A stretch of DNA of 33,340 nucleotides from the NCBI GenBank assembly GCA_045628125.1, contig JAZQPA010000028.1:1-33340 (forward strand). Reading direction: 5' to 3'. Numbering within the stretch: position 1 is the first letter of the stretch; each line of letters starts with the position of its first letter. The DNA comes from Minthousia sp045628125 (GTDB lineage: Bacteria; Bacteroidota; Bacteroidia; Bacteroidales; Bacteroidaceae). Below the pieces are notes generated by a model. It was not told the DNA's origin. It did not search any database and was given only the letters and a program-made list of their open reading frames with translations. Both the position numbers and the translations under genes were made by a program. This document shows positions 30,441 to 33,340 of this stretch, piece by piece.

Positions 30441-30457
30441 TTGGCACACTTTTTGTC
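30441..30457 (+). promoter_or_regulatory. Sigma-54-like promoter before the zinc peptidase gene
   Basis: TTGGCAC-ACTTT-TTGTC has the -24 GG and a -12 GT with the exact 10-base spacing of sigma-54 sites (consensus TGGCAC-N5-TTGC). No TAnnTTTG box is visible in the 72-base gap. The -12 dinucleotide is GT instead of GC. Transcription would start near 30468. Confidence 0.5.
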
Positions 30458-30504
30458 TTTAATTTTTTATAACAAGAAAACTGACAACAAAAAGTATAAC
30501 AACT

Positions 30505-31179
30505 ATGTATTGGATTATTTTTATCGGAACAGCTTTACTGAGCTGGTTAGTACAGCAGAATTTACAGAGCAAATTCAAAAAATACAAGAGAATACCTGTT
30601 GACTGCGGGATGACAGGCAAGCAGGTTGCAGAAAAGATGCTTCATGACAATGGCATTTATGACGTAAAAGTAATAAGTACCAGAGGTTCTTTGACTGACC
30701 ACTATAACCCAGCCAATAAAACCGTAAACTTAAGTGAAGACGTTTACGGAGAGGCGAGCATTGCTGCAGCTGCAGTTGCAGCTCATGAATGCGGACACGC
30801 GGTTCAACATGCCCGTGCCTATGCGCCATTACAGCTTCGAAGCAAACTTGTCCCAGTGGTTAGCTTTGCCAGCAACGTCATGCCATGGGTCCTACTCCTC
30901 GGTATGATGACAATTCAGGTATTTCCGGAACTGCTTCTCGGAGGTATTATTCTTTTTGCATCTACAACTCTATTCAGTCTGATTACTCTTCCGGTAGAAA
31001 TCAATGCCAGCCAAAGAGCTACTGAATGGCTGCGCCGTGCAAACATTGTAAGCTACAGCACCTATCCATATGCTGTTGACGCACTTAAATCTGCCGCTTA
31101 CACTTATGTGGTTGCCGCATTAAGTTCATTGGCAACTTTGGCTTATTATATTATGATTTATACGAATCGTCGCGATTAA
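30505..31179 (+). CDS. Membrane zinc metallopeptidase, YugP-like (PF04298)
   Basis: A 224-residue membrane protein of the neutral zinc metallopeptidase 2 (YugP) family. The active-site motif is HECGH (94-98) in AAVAAHECGHAVQHA, with a third metal ligand candidate in LPVEINASQRA (E166). Membrane helices are at about 3-18, 115-135, 142-165 and 198-218. The family is widespread but its natural substrates are unknown; it may act in envelope protein quality control. It lies 14 bases before the TPR gene, so the two form an operon. Confidence 0.9.
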   Translation: MYWIIFIGTALLSWLVQQNLQSKFKKYKRIPVDCGMTGKQVAEKMLHDNGIYDVKVISTRGSLTDHYNPANKTVNLSEDVYGEASIAAAAVAAHECGHAVQHARAYAPLQLRSKLVPVVSFASNVMPWVLLLGMMTIQVFPELLLGGIILFASTTLFSLITLPVEINASQRATEWLRRANIVSYSTYPYAVDALKSAAYTYVVAALSSLATLAYYIMIYTNRRD

Positions 31180-31193
31180 ATAAAAGTCCGCCT

Positions 31194-32903
31194 ATGATAT
31201 ATATACTATTAATTGCATGTTTGGCATTAATTGGTTTCAACACATACTTGCAACTTAAGAAAAGGCAACAGCCTCCAAAAGAGACTGAGCCGGAGCAGCC
31301 GGCTTTGGTTCCTGCAGCAACGGTCATTAAACAATTGCTGCAGCAATTTAATTGCAACTATAAAATCAGAGAGACACATGACGAAGAAGAAATCATAGAA
31401 TTCGACTATCAAGGGGGCCATTTTAATGTGGCAGCAGCCACAAAAACTGAGGTTTTCAAACTTGGTTTCATGTATTTCTTCAGTGAAGACACCGAGCATT
31501 TGGAAACAGTACGCAACATTTGCAATCAGCTCAATCTGCATTCCAGAATGTCTCGTTTTGTCTATTCTCATGAACCTGAGCATAACCAGATTTTTGTTCA
31601 CCTGTTTGTCAGCAGTGTCATTGTGAATACCATGCCCAAACTTGAGACTTTCTGGAGAAGCATGCTAGACAGTTGCTTTGAGCACAAACGCATATTCCTT
31701 CAGCGCTATGACTCCAATAAAAACTATGGTGGGGAGCAATTGGAAATGGATGCTGACAGAGTGCTGTTTCTGATGCGGGAGCATGAGATTGTTCAACAGG
31801 ATTTCAATAAAAATAGCCGGTTGTCAGCAGACAAGCCCTACTCCATTATACGGTTTGTGGAAGAAGCCATGGACATGCCTGGTACAGAAATCCGTAAACT
31901 TGTCATTACGGATGACAGAATGGCGGTCATTACTGACATGGAAAGAATAAAGGAGTACCCGCTGACATCAGCTCTTATTGAAGGAGAAGGACAACTGGCC
32001 CATTTCAAGAACAAGAATGTTCAAATCGCTTTGACCCTTCGGCACCCCAACGCTCAAAGCAGAGTTGGAGTAATTATGCTTCAGGCAGAGCAGGAAACAG
32101 AGAATACGCTCTATTTCCGCGCCACATATTGCGTTCCCCCATTCAGTATCTCTAAAGATCACACACTTTCTGATAAGAACAATGCTATTGAGACATTCAG
32201 TATGCTGATGGCCTATGACAAGATTGATTCCCAGGAAGAAGTGGCACGCATTTCTCGGATATGGGGTGATGCATTGTCAAAAGTGGAACAGGATAACCAT
32301 AAAGAACTGACTCACGAACAGAAGATCATGCTTGAATGCACATTCCCAGATGAGCCAGCACTTATTTACAAGGGACACAGGGCTTTCATGAAAAAAAGAT
32401 ATTATGAAGCCATATTTTACTTTGAGCAAGTCTACAATAGCATGAAAGAGCATTTTCATGAGATGAAGGAATCACAAAGAAACGCTTTTTTTGAGATAAA
32501 CTATTATCTTGGATTTTGCTACAATGACCTTGGTTTGTTCCACAAGGCTTATTATTATCTGGATGCCATTCTTAATCAGAACAAGATATCTTATACCAAA
32601 GAATATATCATAAGTCTGGTGAATGCGAGAGATTTTAGAGCCTTAAGTGTAATCAACAACATTCTGGACAGAATAGAACAGATAGAAGAAGGACAGGACG
32701 ATGAAGGAAACACCGGAAAGCCATCAAGCAATCTACGGAAATTCACCAATTTCCTCAAAAAGGAAAAAGGATATATGCTTGTGGAATTAGGAGCATTCGA
32801 AGAGGCAGAGTCGCTTTATCGGGAAATGCTGAAAGATCCTGAAAATGAGAAATTAGCATTGGCAGAACTTGCTCATCTGGAACTGCTCAAAAAAGAGGAA
32901 TAA
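31194..32903 (+). CDS. Membrane-anchored TPR-repeat protein of unknown function
   Basis: A 569-residue protein that I cannot tie to a named function. It has an N-terminal membrane anchor (MIYILLIACLALIGFNTYLQ), a soluble domain of about 340 residues with no motif that I recognise, and a C-terminal helical part. That part (about 395-565) has TPR-like repeats: KGHRAFMKKRYYEAIFYFEQ, INYYLGFCYNDLGLFHKAYY and KGYMLVELGAFEEAESLYRE. The middle has many acidic and basic residues and few cysteines. Cotranscription with the zinc peptidase suggests they share a task at the inner membrane. Confidence 0.85.
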   Translation: MIYILLIACLALIGFNTYLQLKKRQQPPKETEPEQPALVPAATVIKQLLQQFNCNYKIRETHDEEEIIEFDYQGGHFNVAAATKTEVFKLGFMYFFSEDTEHLETVRNICNQLNLHSRMSRFVYSHEPEHNQIFVHLFVSSVIVNTMPKLETFWRSMLDSCFEHKRIFLQRYDSNKNYGGEQLEMDADRVLFLMREHEIVQQDFNKNSRLSADKPYSIIRFVEEAMDMPGTEIRKLVITDDRMAVITDMERIKEYPLTSALIEGEGQLAHFKNKNVQIALTLRHPNAQSRVGVIMLQAEQETENTLYFRATYCVPPFSISKDHTLSDKNNAIETFSMLMAYDKIDSQEEVARISRIWGDALSKVEQDNHKELTHEQKIMLECTFPDEPALIYKGHRAFMKKRYYEAIFYFEQVYNSMKEHFHEMKESQRNAFFEINYYLGFCYNDLGLFHKAYYYLDAILNQNKISYTKEYIISLVNARDFRALSVINNILDRIEQIEEGQDDEGNTGKPSSNLRKFTNFLKKEKGYMLVELGAFEEAESLYREMLKDPENEKLALAELAHLELLKKEE

Positions 32904-32931
32904 AAAAGGCTGGAGAATCCTCCAGCCTTTT
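32904..32931. terminator. Bidirectional terminator between the TPR gene and purA
   Basis: GGCTGGAG and CTCCAGCC (32908-32915, 32920-32927) pair perfectly, extended by AAAA/TTTT to 12 bp, with a 4-base loop. Confidence 0.9.
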
Positions 32932-32946
32932 CTATATTTAAAAACA

Positions 32947-33340
32947 TTAATCTTCTGTGTAACGGACAATAGTCTGATCACGATCAGGACCGATTGAAAT
33001 GATTTTGATTGGGGTTTCCAACTGAGTTTCCAGGAAATCAATATAAGCATTAAATTCCTCTGGGAATTCGTTTTCAGAAGTGAAACGGGTCATGTCGGCC
33101 TTCCAACCTGGCATCTCAACATATACAGGCTCAATCTCGCCTTCCTTGATATCGAATGGGAAATAATCAATTTCCTGACCATCCATCTTATAAGCGACAC
33201 AAGCCTTAATTGTCTCGAAAGAATCCAAGACATCACTCTTCATCATAATCAGTTTAGTCACGCCATTTACCATGATTGCATACTTCAATGCCACCAGGTC
33301 AATCCAACCACAACGACGCTCACGGCCGGTAACAGCACCA
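32947..33340 (-). CDS. purA: Adenylosuccinate synthetase, 3' part (cut by window edge)
   Basis: The last 130 or so residues of adenylosuccinate synthetase, which joins IMP and aspartate with GTP in AMP synthesis. The frame is open beyond the GTG at 33294 up to the window edge: upstream it reads GAVTGRERRCGWIDLVALKY, the conserved PurA block around the substrate-binding Arg/Gly-Trp-Phe/Ile-Asp segment. At the other end are the conserved YVEMPGW, TRF, and the C-terminal ISIGPDRDQTIV, typical of the GTP-binding end of the family. No truncation other than by the window. Confidence 0.94.
   Translation of the reverse strand, partial: GAVTGRERRCGWIDLVALKYAIMVNGVTKLIMMKSDVLDSFETIKACVAYKMDGQEIDYFPFDIKEGEIEPVYVEMPGWKADMTRFTSENEFPEEFNAYIDFLETQLETPIKIISIGPDRDQTIVRYTED

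Noticed and set aside
1..33340. CRISPR arrays, tRNA or rRNA genes, phage or transposase genes
   Set aside because: Looked for regular repeats, transposase or integrase motifs and structured RNA genes on both strands; none could be supported.

Overview
The window looks like chromosomal DNA of a member of Bacteroidales (Bacteroides/Phocaeicola/Prevotella-like). The evidence is the recurring Bacteroidetes promoter pattern (-33 TTTG, 19-22 nt, -7 TAnnTTTG), A-rich leaders with few Shine-Dalgarno sites, and family content typical of gut Bacteroidales: PadR-PspC, rubrerythrin and desulfoferrodoxin, a VOR-type ferredoxin oxidoreductase operon, LytTR two-component genes and exported Gfo/DUF1080 proteins. 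I see no rRNA, tRNA, CRISPR array, insertion sequence or phage gene. The species cannot be fixed from the sequence alone.

Layout. (1) 1-4283, minus: a hexuronate catabolic operon (SDR-type fructuronate/mannonate oxidoreductase, UxuA, KdgK, Eda, then an ExuT-like MFS transporter cut by the window edge). Together these turn glucuronate-derived fructuronate into pyruvate and glyceraldehyde 3-phosphate. (2) 4400-6223, plus: PadR regulator, PspC-domain membrane protein, short DNA alkyltransferase. (3) 6267-11377: oxygen and stress genes (rubrerythrin; later desulfoferrodoxin), a NimA-like flavin protein with a DAACS symporter, a LysR regulator, and an ECF sigma factor paired with a four-helix membrane protein. 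(4) 11419-14933, minus: three exported proteins (Tat Gfo/Idh/MocA oxidoreductase, DUF1080, DUF362) that probably act on glycosides by 3-keto chemistry outside the cytoplasm. (5) 15219-17987: dnaK and, divergently, riboflavin synthase.

(6) 18043-24677, plus: a tripartite MacAB-TolC-type efflux operon followed by a LytS/LytTR-type histidine kinase and response regulator. The most striking non-coding signal of the window is here. Nearly the same 63-base terminator-promoter module precedes both the efflux operon (18043-18105) and the kinase operon (22711-22773). Spacing is identical, and the two stems differ by paired, compensating base changes. It suggests a shared control element that links the two-component system to the exporter.

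(7) 24923-28049, plus: a small TPR protein, ferredoxin, and the alpha, beta and gamma subunits of a 2-oxoacid:ferredoxin oxidoreductase, with an unlisted 55-residue membrane protein between alpha and beta. (8) 28073-33340: aldose epimerase (minus), then TcdA, a phosphoglycolate-type HAD phosphatase, a membrane zinc peptidase behind a sigma-54-like site, a 569-residue TPR protein, and the 3' end of purA (minus). All gene-free gaps are shorter than 300 bases; the largest (14934-15218, 17133-17378, 24678-24922) hold the promoters, terminators and hairpins listed.
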